A DNA stretch of 64,000 nt from Bathynomus jamesi (taxonomy: Eukaryota > Arthropoda > Malacostraca > Isopoda > Cirolanidae): the NCBI GenBank assembly GCA_023014485.1, contig JAJOZX010012052.1, positions 1 through 64,000 on the forward strand, given 5' to 3'. The position numbers and the translations under genes were made by a program. Below the pieces are notes generated by a model. That model did no database searches and was not told the origin of the DNA. It saw only the letters and a list, made by a program, of their open reading frames with translations. Positions 33,249 to 43,855 of this stretch are shown one piece after another. How positions within the stretch are numbered: the first letter of the stretch is position 1; each line of letters begins with the position of its first letter.

Positions 33249-34610
33249 CGGGGCTCCAATAAACCTTAGCCCCCCCGCCCATGGCCTAAACCATTAGAGG
33301 TACAGTAAAACTAAACATACCTTGCAAAAGAGAATTTAATCCTGCATTTAATGAGAAACAATTAAAACTTGGTGTTCCCGCCATTGGCTTCCAAGACAGC
33401 CTGAATTCGCTTTGGGTAGCTTGCCAAAAGTGACGTGAATAGATCTTGATCGTTACGCAAATTTTTGCTAAAACAGTTTCAATGTGTTGCGTCATTGTTC
33501 CTTCGAAAATCGATTTGCTGCAGGTTCTTGAAACAAAAGACATTCAACCTTGTCCTTTATAACTGATCCAATGTGTTCACAGACGTTCAGGTCAGGAGAA
33601 TTTCCTGGCCATTCTTCACTTCCAAAGAAATCGATCTCATGGTTCCGCAACAACTGTTGAGTGGCTAATGCCTTAAAGCAGGGGGCCTTATCGTCAGAAG
33701 TGTGACCTGATCGACATCCATAACATTGTTTGGGTTTCTTAGAAAAGGAATGACATGCTGGGATAGAATAATATCACGAAAATACTTTCCATCCCAACTC
33801 TGACCATTTGGCTTCAGCACCCACATGAGCTTCTTTGCAGTGAACAAAACAAACACACCAACACAGTCTGGACTTTTTAATAATTCGCGATAATGTTCAT
33901 TGTCATCGATTTCATCTGCCCACACTCGATCATTTTGGTAGTTAGGCCGACGTGTTACGTAAACAAAAAAATTCATCGGAGACAGCTAAATGCATGAAAT
34001 CATCCACATCCCAATCTTCAAGATAATGGGCAAACCACATTCTGTCATCGATGTTAAGTTGAGTTTTTCTTGGCTTTGGAAGTTCATGCCAAGGCTTTAA
34101 ACCTTGCCTATGACGGTACAGTCGAATGATCTCACCACTAACGATATTTCCTCTCAACACTTCGATCTCTCTAGAAAGTTTAGCACAGCTGTTTTTCCGC
34201 TTACGCGTACCGCTTTCAATGATGTCCTTTGTTTCTTGAGAGAGTGGCAAATTTCGGCGCCCAGATTTGGTTGTATCCATTTCACATTCATCCAAAGTTT
34301 TATTCCAATTTCTTTTGACAAAGTCCTCACTTCTTCGCAACTTTTTGGCAACCCATGAACGTGTTATAAAGGTGGCTCCAGCATCACGAGCTTCCCGAAA
34401 TGTTATTGCTCGTATGCGATCTATCACACGTTGCCTCTCCGAATCACCAATTAATTGCGAAACCATTATATTATCACTTTATCAGCTAGAGTAATTTTAA
34501 TACCTGCAATAAATAAAGAATTGTATATATTTTTATAATCACTAAAAACTATTTCGATATAAGTAAACATGTAAGCTGCAAATGGGGGGCTAAGGTTTTT
34601 TGGAACCCCT
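33249..34610 (-). pseudogene. Mariner-like element nested in element 1 (minus strand)
   Basis: The left end is GGGGCTCCAATAAACCTTAG and the right end on the minus strand is AGGGGTTCCAAAAAACCTTAG, with TA at both outer edges (33247-33248 and 34611-34612), as expected for TA-target insertion. The minus strand from 34466 encodes MVSQLIGDSERQRVIDRIRA, RSWVAKKLRRSEDFVKRNWN (HTH) and RMWFAHYLEDWDVDDFMHLAVSDE (first catalytic Asp in VSDEFF). After a frameshift near 33960 it reads VYVTRRPNYQNDRVWADEID and SPDCVGVFVLFTAKKLMWVL (33800-33976). The C-terminal catalytic block is degraded near 33560-33720 (FLRNHEIDFFGSEEWPGNSPDLNV-like). Interrupted by at least two frameshifts. Confidence 0.8.
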
Positions 34611-34701
34611 TATAACCAAATGTATGATAAATTTGCTTTTCTTTCAGAATTCTATCATAGATTTGCTTAATTTCATAGTTTATTAAAATTAGTCAATAGT
34701 C

Positions 34702-36937
34702 ATGGCTAACAGTAAGCCAATATTAAGAACAGACCTAAGAAAATATGATTCTTTATTGGGAAAGTTAGTGCAAGACATATGCGCAAGGGAAGGAAGCATA
34801 CTTCCAACGAATAGTGAAGTTCTCAGTCACTTTTTCTTCTTGAGAAGGGATCAAATGAAAAGCGACAATGTGTCAATGGAAAAAATATTTTGAGAGTATT
34901 AGATAAGGTAGAAAAGGTGTGGATTATGGCTGGCATACCATCAAAATCCGTTAGAAAGCAGAAAGGACTCAAAAAAATGTTGTGGGATTTGATAAAAGAG
35001 CATGAGAAGTTGGGTAAAAATATAAAGAAGAAATGTTATGAAACCCAAAAAAACATCTTTTCTGTCTCGTTTAGATAACTTATTTGATATATCAACTGAA
35101 AATGTATGTAATGAAATCCAAAATGATACATTGAGAACTATACAACAGAAGAATGAGGATCTTCGCTTTATGGAAGATCAGCGAAGTGCTAGAATATATT
35201 CTCTGGGTCCGATCGATAAAGCTTATGTAGCCAAACTGATCAAAAAGACTGCGAGAATAGAAGGTGAAAACGAAGAAAATTGAAAGAAAAAGAGCGAAAG
35301 GCATTAGAAGAAGAAACACACAAACTTGAATCATCTGAAAGCGAGTTAGTGAACTCAAGTAATGGGGAAGATGATTTTACTTCGAGCCCAGGCCCATCAA
35401 AACGTTCTAAGTTACTACAGTCATCATTAATATCTAATACAGCTGATCGTTTAGGACTATCATTCGGACAACGCTCGATATTTGCATCTGTGGTAGCAGC
35501 TGAATGTGGGCTAGATTTAAAAGAGATGTCATTATCGAAAAGTACTTCTGCGCGAGCTGCGAAGAAGTCGAGGAAAGCTACTGCTGACACTATTAAAGAG
35601 TCGTTCAACCCACCTCAATATTGTGTAGTCCATTGGGACAGCAAAATGATACTGAATGTTTTAGGAGGAAAGCAGGATCGATTGGCAATACTTATATCGG
35701 GAGAGAATGTTGAGAAACTTCTCTCGATACCCGATATCGGTGTCTCAACTGGATCGACACAAGCTTGTACTGTTTTTAGCACAATCCAAGAATGAAAATT
35801 ACAGGATAAGGTTTACGGAATGGTATTCGATACTACTTCATCCAATACTGGCTGGATAAAAGGGGCTTGTAAAGTACTGGAAGACGTCTTTGGAAAAAAA
35901 TTATTATGGTTCGCTTGTCGCCACCATATGACAGAACGAATTTTGTCAGCAGTGTATCTAAAGGTATTTGGAAAATCTACTTCACCCGAAAACGAATCTT
36001 TCAAGATCTTCAGAGATGTTATATGAGAGAAGCTAGATACTAAGCAACCCTTCAAACAGCTATCTATCAATGACAGACATCTCAAGGACCTGAAAAAATG
36101 CGTCATAGATTTTATGACAGATTTGCTCAAAGATAACCAGCGCCTTCCCAGGGATGATTGCAAAGAGGTAGCTGAAACAACTATGCTCGTTTTAGGAGAA
36201 ATTCCTGCCAGAGGAATACACTGGATCAAGCCAGGAGCTCTCCATCACGCCAGATGGATGGCTGTCATATTGTATACGAATAAGATATTAGCATTTTCAG
36301 ACCAAGCCGGATATGATAATGTTACAATACAAAAGCTGGAAAGAGTATGCTTGTTTACATCGCTGATCTACTCCAAGTACTGGGCTCCTGAAAATGACCT
36401 CCTCCTGTACAACGAATTAGTTCAGTACAAAAAGATTGACATGGAAGTAGCGGAAGCTGCCCTCAACACTCTAAAAGGTCATTACTGGTACCTATCTGAA
36501 GAACTTGTAACCCTTTCTCTCTTTGGAGATTTACCTCATTGTGAAAAGGACAAGGTGGCCAAAAAACTTTCCTCTTTCAATCAACCACCAGAATTCAAAC
36601 AGGGTAAGCCGATATTTCCCATCCTAAAAGAACGAATTAAAATTCAGCAATTAGTTGGTCCAAACTCATGGTTTGTATTCAAAGTCCTTGGTTGAACGGG
36701 AGATTGGATAAGGACTCCAGCTGTAACGTGGGACAGCAACAATGATTTTCAACGGATAAAGAGAATACTCTCTTCAACTAAGGTTGTTAATGACACTGCA
36801 GAAAGGGGTATCAAACTCTTGCAGGATTTTCATGGCTCAGGTAGGGATGAAGGTGAATTTCAGGCATTGCTTCAAGTTGTAGAGGAAAACAGGCGTGTTT
36901 TCCCAAAGTTTTTCAAACAAGGTCTCTTGAATTTGTA
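34702..36937 (+). pseudogene. Unnamed DDE-like transposase family, copy 1 (broken)
   Basis: Frame-shifted remains of a ~700-residue protein. N-terminal helical part: SEVLSHFFFLRRDQ, VEKVWIMAGIPSKSVRKQKGL, FLSRLDNLFDIS, EDLRFMEDQRSAR; then an acidic/serine linker (SSESELVNSSNGED). Core: YCVVHWDSKMIL (35620-35655), LISGENVEKLLSIPDI, GMVFDTTSSNTGWIKGACK (35819-35875), LLWFACRHHMTERIL (35907-35950), ALHHARWMAVILYTNK (36238-36285), HYWYLSEELVTLSLF, LVGPNSWFVFKVL and NDTAERGIKLLQDF (36790-36830). Stop at about 36937. Inference: RNase-H-fold DDE transposase, with Asp in HWDSK and FDTT, Glu in DTAERG, and a C(2)H insertion (CRHH) as in hAT/P-type enzymes. Interrupted by frameshifts or stops near 34893, 35080, 35281, 35793, 36026 and 36694. 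I know no family name for it. Confidence 0.72.
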
Positions 36938-37451
36938 ATTTCTTTCCATTTATAATTTCATTTCATTTACAACTTTTCATAATAATTTCAAGAATAGCAC
37001 TTTGTTTCTATTTGATTAAAATTGTTTTGTGTTTGTATTTCGTAATAATAAAAAAAAAAACGATGGGGCTTTGCATATTTTTTTAGATTAATAAAAATTT
37101 AAGTCTACAGTTGTCATTTTTTTTTGGCAAAATTTACTAATTTTAATCTACTAAATATGTTCAAAGTTGTTCCCACTTTGAATCTCTAAACCAAAAAAGT
37201 GTTGCTCATTTAAGCCCATCTGCTTTTTTTATTTATATTTTCAAGGCCCATCGCCGCAGAGCTGCAATGGGATGGATGGCGGTGACATCCAAAGTATATA
37301 AGATAGTATTTTATCGCAGTTCAGATCTTCCAAAGATATAAAACAGCAGCATTTTTCTCTTAGAAAATGCATCAAAATGACCAAAGAGATATAAAAAATG
37401 TAATAAATTTAACTCAAAGGTTAATAAAAACTATTCAGATTGAAGCGCATT

Positions 37452-37686
37452 ATTATTCTCTACATTTTGGTAGCAAATTTTTTAAATACGATGATTAGTA
37501 AAGAAACTATGACCAAAAATATCTCCAAAAATCACCATTTTTTTGTGTGAATAGGGGGCTTATTTTTCAAATGGGGGCGGGGACCCTAAATATTACCCGA
37601 TTGTCTTTTGTTGGTTTATTCATGGTTTTTGGTCGATTTGTCACAATATAAGAGGTAAGCACCATAACTTTTCAAAAAAAGTCCAA
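37452..37686. repeat. Right inverted repeat of transposase-family element 1
   Basis: Reverse complement of 32858-33096. The outer edge is GTCCAA. With the left repeat it delimits a ~4.8-kb element (about 3.4 kb without the nested mariner). No convincing target duplication was found at the outer edges. Confidence 0.85.
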
Positions 37687-37929
37687 AAGGGCTCTACACA
37701 ACGATATTGAAACATATCATAGAGTGTACGAAACATTATAGTCGGCAAGGCAATACATGAAATAAGTCTCGTATACACTCACAAACATTGTCGGCAAGCA
37801 GTGTTTGTAAACAGTTTGCGTAAAAAATTGCTGGAACACAAAACGGGCTGTATGTTTATATAAACTTTTTTCATTGTTTTCAGGTCCAGCATCTATCATG
37901 AAAGTGCGTCCCACATGTTATGAAACACC

Positions 37930-37974
<45 letters not shown>

Positions 37975-38010
37975 AATAAAACCACGAAGGAAAGGAAACA
38001 CAGAATGGTG

Positions 38011-38042
38011 CTCAAGCGCTTTCGTCTAATGACATCCTCAGG
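38011..38042 (-). ncRNA. Hammerhead-ribozyme-like core in the Penelope terminal repeat
   Basis: Minus strand: CTGAGGA fits CUGANGA exactly. Then T plus the GTC-ATTA-GAC hairpin (stem II), GAAA, and GCGCTTGAGC (stem III-like). Penelope-like elements are known to carry type I hammerheads in their terminal repeats. The unpaired T before stem II and the lack of a clear UH cleavage site beside stem III suggest a weakened copy. Confidence 0.5.
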
Positions 38043-38127
38043 AACACTGAAGTACATAAAGAGTTACAGCCTATATATAGGTTACAGAAAAAAATAAATA
38101 AATAAAAAAAATAAATAAAAAATAAAA

Positions 38128-38161
<34 letters not shown>

Positions 38162-38219
38162 TACAATAAACGGAGAAACAAAATTAAAGGATTGTGGGAG
38201 GGGCACAAATTTATAAGGA

Positions 38220-38492
38220 AAAACTATCGATTTTTAGCACAAGATTAAATGAATTGTTTCCAACCAATGTTGTAGATGAAAAAAAATTTTTTTTACAAAT
38301 TTATACTGGAAATCTGCCCGGGTTTTAGCACTCTTCTTTTTGTATATAAAAATTGAAAAATTATCGATTTTTAGCACAAGATTAAATAAATTGTTTCCAA
38401 CCAATGTTATAGATAAAAAAAAATATATATACAAATTTATACTGGAAATCTGCCCGGGTTTTAGCACTCTGCCCTTTTTTGTATAAAAATTG
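38220..38492. repeat. Two-copy tandem repeat, ~133-bp unit
   Basis: Each unit contains TATCGATTTTTAGCACAAGA, TTGTTTCCAACCAATGTT, ATTTATACTGGAAATCTGCC and GGGTTTTAGCACTC. It lies in the 3' untranslated part of the Penelope-like element. Confidence 0.88.
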
Positions 38493-39160
38493 AAAAATAA
38501 AAGTTATTAGGGTGGCATAGAAGTTTACCAAAGATTTAGCGTTCTACCTTTCTTATCTAAATCTGTTCTGAAGGAATTCAAAACAACAGGATCGAGTTGA
38601 AAAAGACCTTTCCTTATGTTGAAGTTATTTGAAAGTTGGATAATGGCAGACTCAAGAATATTTCTATTAACAATGTTGCTAGAGTGAAATAAAACTGAAG
38701 CATTATTCCAATCAATACAGTGGGATAACTCTGACAAATAGACAAAAAGGGCACTGGACAACTGTCCTGTTCTAACGGAATATTGATGCTGTTTTATACG
38801 TGTGTGCAAATCCTTTCCCGTCTGACCTATGTAAAAGGAATCACATTGCTTACAACCAATTTTATAGATAATGCCTGAATTATTGGTAGGGCTATTTTTT
38901 ACTATGATATTTTTCACAATATTGTTATATGAAAATACTACATTAATATCCAAAAGTTTAAGTCCATTAGCAATGCCTAAAAAGCCCTGCAGAATATAAT
39001 TTAAATATACGTTTTGCATTATTAATTTTATACAGTTTACATGAAATGTATATAAATTTACTATTTGTAGTAATATCAATATACTAACTGACTGCGTTGT
39101 AATTTTTAAAGAGGGAACAAGAGTCTCTGCGAGAGTGCAAGTGAGTGCCAATTCCCCCAT

Positions 39161-39910
39161 TTTTAAGAATTACAAAATTCCACTCTCTGTAATTTAGCTG
39201 TTTCGCAAGAGACGCTGAATGATATAGATTTTACTGAAATGGTTGCTTATCGTTGGTACAATCAGTGCCAAATTGAGATGGGTGCCACCATACAGATTAT
39301 TACCTTCGATAACAAAAAGTTCTTCCTCACGCCACGGGTGTCGAAAGAAATCCTGTATGAAGACATTGTGAAGTTGACCAAAAATTAATAGCATCTTTCT
39401 TTCTACAAATTTAATAGTTCCACTTGAACTGAATGTGGAACGATTCTGAATCAATTTTATTTTTAATGTCGATATAATTTGTTCAAAATAGGTCCAGAAA
39501 GGAAAATTGTTCCAGGTTTCAGTGGTGCATCAATCGTTTTACGAAGAAATAGCTCCATAATCGGCTTATGCACCAAATATTTGGACCAATTAAATTTTTT
39601 AGAAAAATCATTTTTTATGGAACAATTTTTCTTTCTAAACTAATTACAAACATTACAACATAAAATTGACTCAAAATCGTTCCATATTCAGTCAAGTGAA
39701 ACAATTATTTTTTAAGAAACAATGCTCTGTATATAGGGAAAAACTGTACAGTGTACAGAAGTATAAATCAATCGGAAAAGCTTTTATTTAGTCAAATAAC
39801 TCCTTAAGTGTAAAAAGAAAAGTGTTTTATAGCTCAGTTTCAGCTTTTATCTAGTTTTTAATTTACACTTTCGTAAAATGTTATTTCAGTAAGCACAAAT
39901 TTAAAACACA

Positions 39911-39941
<31 letters not shown>

Positions 39942-40047
39942 CGTGTGTATAATGTGTATATATATATATATATATATATACAGTATATAATCTTGTTTCA
40001 TTTCATAAAAAAGTATTTCGGGTAAAGTTTTCTTTTTGGGATTATAT
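39161..40047. other. Unrecognised sequence with (CA)n(TA)n tract
   Basis: The minus-strand frame 39454-39194 contains GGTHLNLALIVPTISNHFSK, which I cannot assign. CA and TA runs occupy 39908-39980. No terminal repeats or RNA genes were recognised. Confidence 0.4.
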
Positions 40048-42885
40048 TTAGGGGTCGCTACCAGATGGGAAATTTTTCTACTACATCAAGGACTTAGTTG
40101 TTGAGCGACTGAGTATTTTGTTCCTGCTATTTTTGTAGTTTTGGTAGTTATAGTCAAATTATCTTTAATAATTTCAACTAGATACCAACTAGATTTAAGA
40201 AACATGTGATGGACAAAGTTGAGACCATGTTCAGAGAATGTGAAAAGCTAAAGAAAACCAAGGAGAACAAAGACAAGCGTTCAGAGAAATTAAGATAGAA
40301 AGAAGAAAATTGGAAGCAGACTTAGGTTTATTTGACATTGCTGATGCTGATGCTTTGAAGATCAAAAGTGATGAAGATCGAGCGTTTCTTGCTGCTCAAC
40401 TAAGAAAGGAAGACGAGGTAAGATGGGAGGTGTAGACCGAGCACTGCCAAGAGAGAGGAAGCGTTAACAAAGAGCTAGCAGACATTTAAGAAAAGAATTG
40501 TGCAAGAAAAGGAAAATAAGAGACAGCGTGAAGCAAAGGTTAGCTTTGCGTTCTCAGAGTCCTCATCTGAAACTGAAATAAAAAGCAAAAGAGCTGATAA
40601 AGAAGAGGCAACTCTTGGTGCCATTGGTGGTGATCCTGATCCATTTACTTCAGCTGCAAAGCCATTGAAAAGAAAAGGTTATTTGATGATAAGTTGTCCG
40701 CTTGCCTAAATGTAGCCAAATTGAGTGACCGAAAGGCAGCGCTTGTGCTGACACCCACAATTCAAAGTCTTGACCATATTCCAGCAGAATACATCTTCAG
40801 TTATTCATCTATTCGCCGAGAAAGACTGAAGCGTTGACAAAAAATTGCTGAGAATTTGAGGAGGGAGTTTAGGCCGCAAGTTTCCCTACTATACACTGGG
40901 ATGGAAAACTTTTAGAGGATATTACGGAGAAGACATTTGTTACCCATCTTTCCATATTAGTTTCTGGCGAAGGAGTTGATCAGCTGCTTGGTGTTCCCAA
41001 ACTTTCATCAGGAACTGGTGATTCAGCAACTTCGGCTGTTTATGAAGCATTTGTGGCTTGGGGAATCTGCAATCATGTTAAGTGCATGAACTTTGACAAA
41101 ACAGCTGTCAATACTGGCTTAAGAAATGGAGCCTGCATTCTCTTTGAACAAAAGATGGGGAAAGATATGGTGTGGCTAGCATGTCGTCATCACATGCTGG
41201 AGAAAATGCTTGAAGCGATTGTGTTTACCTCTCTAGTGTCTTCAAAATGTCTTGAAATCATCCTTTTGAAGCGGTTCCAAAGTAAATGTTTATCAATCAA
41301 TCACACCAACTACTAGACATCATTATTTGATACATTTACTATGCATGAAGTTGCTGACATCAGGGATGAAATGATAACATTTGCATCAAGTCAGCTAGAA
41401 CAGTTCCAAATTCGGGCCAATTATCTTGAATTCCTGGAACTTACAATCATATTCCTGGAAGGAACACCAATCAAAGGGATCTCTTTTAAGTCTCCAACAG
41501 GTCTTCATCATGATAGATGGATGGCCAAAGCTATCTATTCCCTGAAGATCTGGATGTTCAGGAGACAATTGAAGTTGATCGCAAGAGAGGAGAAAGGATT
41601 GAGAGACATCTGTATTTTTGTTATTTGGTTGTATGTAAAGACTTGGTTCACAGCAACAGCAGCATCTTCTGCCCCTCGAGAAGATCTTCAGCTGACAATA
41701 TTGACAGGAACAAAGACCAAAACAAAGCTATTTCAAGTGTTGCTCTAAAGAAATTTTTGGGGCACCTCTGGTACTTGTCTGAGGAACTGGTTCGTTCTCT
41801 TTGATGACGAAGTATCTGCTGACACAAAATGCAAGATGGTCCAGGCCTTGCAAACCCAAAGAGATGAGCACTCAATGAAACGTGTCAATCTGGACTCTGC
41901 AATGATTTAGCATAGGAAATTGGAAGACTTTGTTACCTCGAAATTACAGGGATGTCTTTGTACTTCCTAGACAAAGATATCAAAAAGTGAAATAACAACA
42001 GCGCAGACAATTCTGTTGAGGTTACTGTCCAGTGCATAAGGGTTATCAGTGACATTGCAGAACGAGGAGTAATATTAATACTCGTAGATGAATATAATAA
42101 ATTTTGGACAAATGATGAAGAACAAACAATTTCTCCTGTTGGGAGTCAAAGAATATCGGCAAAATATCTTGATCAGAAGAAAGTGTCACTTATGAACTGA
42201 TCTGTTATCTGATGAGTGACGAACCAAATCATGTAAAAGATATAGATTGGTTTCGTTGGAATGAGTTCCACTTTATTATTGTAAATATTTGATTAAACCA
42301 TGTATTGCATCATGGAAGTTGTTTTATTTCAAAACACTGAATGTTTTCAAAGATTTCAGACTTCATGCTTCATGGATACACTTTTTTGCTACTTTGAAAA
42401 ATATATTATAATTTATCTTGTTTGTTTTAGTTTTCTTTTTCCCATTAACGCCCACTGTCCTCATATGAGGACAGTTAAAAAACTTAAATTGTTGGTTTAT
42501 AATACTCAATATCAGTTTCATTGTAATGTATGTAAAAAAAAGGGATATTTTTGCTTTAGGTTACCCATTAAAAATCTTAACATTTTTTTAATGTCAGGAT
42601 ACTTAAAATGATTGTTATGTACCATTCTATATATAATTTTTGTTAAATATTTATTTCGATAATTTGGGCGTTAATGGGTTAACAACTCAAATAAATAGTG
42701 AATCCACAATGTTATAACAACAAAAATGTTCTCGCTTTAAAACAAGTAATGGAGAAAAAATTATTCAAATTGGTTAACTCTACGATTAGCCGAGTCCCAA
42801 TGAAAATTTAACTTGTAGGGCTTGGTCAGGTAGCAAGGTGGCCAAAGGGTGTAAATTTCAGTGGCTGGTAGCGACCTCTAAAATT
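40048..42885 (+). pseudogene. Unnamed DDE-like transposase family, copy 2 (element with short inverted repeats)
   Basis: The ends are TTTAGGGGTCGCTACCAG at 40048 and, on the minus strand, TTTAGAGGTCGCTACCAG at 42868-42885. Coding runs from about 40207 to 42140 in shifting frames. I read FDIADADALKIKSDEDRAFL, then FPTIHWDGKLLEDITEKTF (40879-40935), LVSGEGVDQLLGVPKL, MNFDKTAVNTGLRNGACILF (41088-41147), MVWLACRHHMLEKMLEAIV (41168-41224), GLHHDRWMAKAIYSLKIW, HLWYLSEELV and VISDIAERGVILI (42045-42085). The same motifs in the same order as copy 1 (34702), but with different terminal repeats. In FDKTAVNTG the Thr after Asp is Lys. Many frameshifts; a piggyBac-like MITE lies in its 3' part. Confidence 0.72.
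42441..42678. mobile_element. piggyBac-like MITE nested in copy 2
   Basis: Perfect 14-bp inverted ends CCCATTAACGCCCA and TGGGCGTTAATGGG; the right flank is TTAA (42679-42682) and the left flank is TTTT at the corresponding place. The C(n) start and TTAA target fit piggyBac. 238 bp with no transposase. It is inserted between the stop region and the right terminal repeat of the surrounding element. Confidence 0.75.
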
Positions 42886-43002
42886 TGTTTAAATGCTATG
42901 AAACTTTCACCTATGACTTTTCTCAAAAGAATGAAAATAAATGCAGGGGTGCCCCACATAAAAATAAAAAAAAATTTGCAATGAATCATCCTAATACACC
43001 TC

Positions 43003-43190
43003 GTTGATGTTCCGTGTGTTGGTCTCTCTTTACACGAAGGTCAAGCTGGTGGTCCCGCCTTTAGGCCTGGCATGGTGGAGGAGCGAGTTGCTGTCTTGCG
43101 CACTCCACCGCACATAACCAGGTACACCCGGCTCATCTGGTACCGTCCTGAGCCAGGCATGGATGGCAGGATGATACACACACACACGCA
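43003..43190 (-). pseudogene. 3' terminal fragment of LINE E (minus strand)
   Basis: The minus strand encodes PAIHAWLRTVPDEPGVPGYV followed by RWSAQDSNSLLHHARPKGGT and then AGCTTGACCTTCGTGTAAAGA. Same family as 44561-44822. Followed by a CA-rich tract. Confidence 0.75.
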
Positions 43191-43324
43191 CACACAGGAT
43201 TGACAAAAGTGAATAGACACCACGTTGATTGTCTTTAAGAACAAATGACAAAGCTCATCAATGGAATGCCAGAACGTGTGTCAGCTTTACATAATGGAAG
43301 AGGAAAGCAACACGATTATAAAGT

Positions 43325-43465
43325 AAAGCCTAAAAGAAACTTAAGGGCCAAATTAAATAGAATAAATATTCCAGCTTCACAATTATTTATGTCATTGTAA
43401 ATTGTAAAGCCAATGTATTTATTTTGTTATTAATAAAGGTTATTCAATTCAATTCAATTCAATAT
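43325..43465 (+). repeat. 3' UTR copy of LINE A with (ATTCA)n tail
   Basis: Matches 8355-8480: CTTAAGGGCCAAATTAAATA, ATTATTTATGTCATTGTAAATTG and AATAAAGGTTATTC, followed by (AATTC)n instead of (TCTA)n. Extreme 5' truncation of the LINE A family. Confidence 0.85.
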
Positions 43466-43554
43466 TGATTCAATAAATCTCTTATTATTTATTGATATTT
43501 ATTATCAAATCTTAAACTATCGAAAAACCAAAGGTATCCATTTAATTTTGTCAA

Positions 43555-43561
43555 TCTCTCT

Positions 43562-43594
<33 letters not shown>
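43555..43594. repeat. (CT)n microsatellite
   Basis: CT run with one CC break, followed by a short TA run and the MITE at 43603. Confidence 0.95.
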
Positions 43595-43602
43595 ATATAT
43601 AT

Positions 43603-43824
43603 ACACGGTGAACCAAAAGTAGTGTGGACAGTAGGTTGAATACGGTTTGTGTTATATTATATTATAACTATGGTGTTCATTATAACTATGGTGTTTGTTT
43701 TATATTATATTAAATATTATAACTAAATTATTTAAATTTTATTTTGATTATGTAAACAAAAAAATTAAATATGTATTCTCAAAATAAACGTTATCATTTA
43801 CTGTCCACCTACATTTGGTTCACC

Positions 43825-43830
<6 letters not shown>
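43603..43830. mobile_element. Second copy of the MITE of 29025-29254, opposite orientation
   Basis: The left end CGGTGAACCAAAAGTA and the right end (GGTGAACCAAATGTAGG on the minus strand) match the 29 kb copy in reverse. Interiors share GTTGAATACGGTTTGTGTTAT and AAATAAACGTTATCATTTAC. Confidence 0.85.

Positions 43831-43854
<24 letters not shown>

Positions 43855-43855
<1 letters not shown>

Larger units (their letters stand above)
37971..39160 (-). pseudogene. Penelope-like retroelement 3' end with GIY-YIG endonuclease
   Basis: The minus-strand frame 39160-38525 has a GIY-YIG domain: SGIIYKIGCKQCDSFYIGQT, then GKDLHTRIKQHQYSVRTGQ, SELSHCIDWNNASVLF and NRNILESAIIQLSNNFNI. This is the C-terminal endonuclease of Penelope-like elements, which uses Tyr and Arg for nicking. 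No RT domain precedes it, so the copy is 5'-truncated. The 3' region contains a ~133-bp tandem duplication (38220-38492) and ends at 37971 with GATGAATAAAACCACGAAGG, shared with 4828. About 210 aa are intact for this part, which is unusually well preserved. Confidence 0.85.

Noticed and set aside
34702..36937. Calling the unnamed family a hAT transposase outright
   Set aside because: The C(2)H and late Glu fit the hAT/P plan, but the copies lack a BED finger and a recognisable hAT dimerisation domain, and no 8-bp target duplication was found.
42300..42611. Possible host gene after element 2
   Set aside because: The frame runs into the piggyBac-like MITE, and its composition is AT-rich noise.
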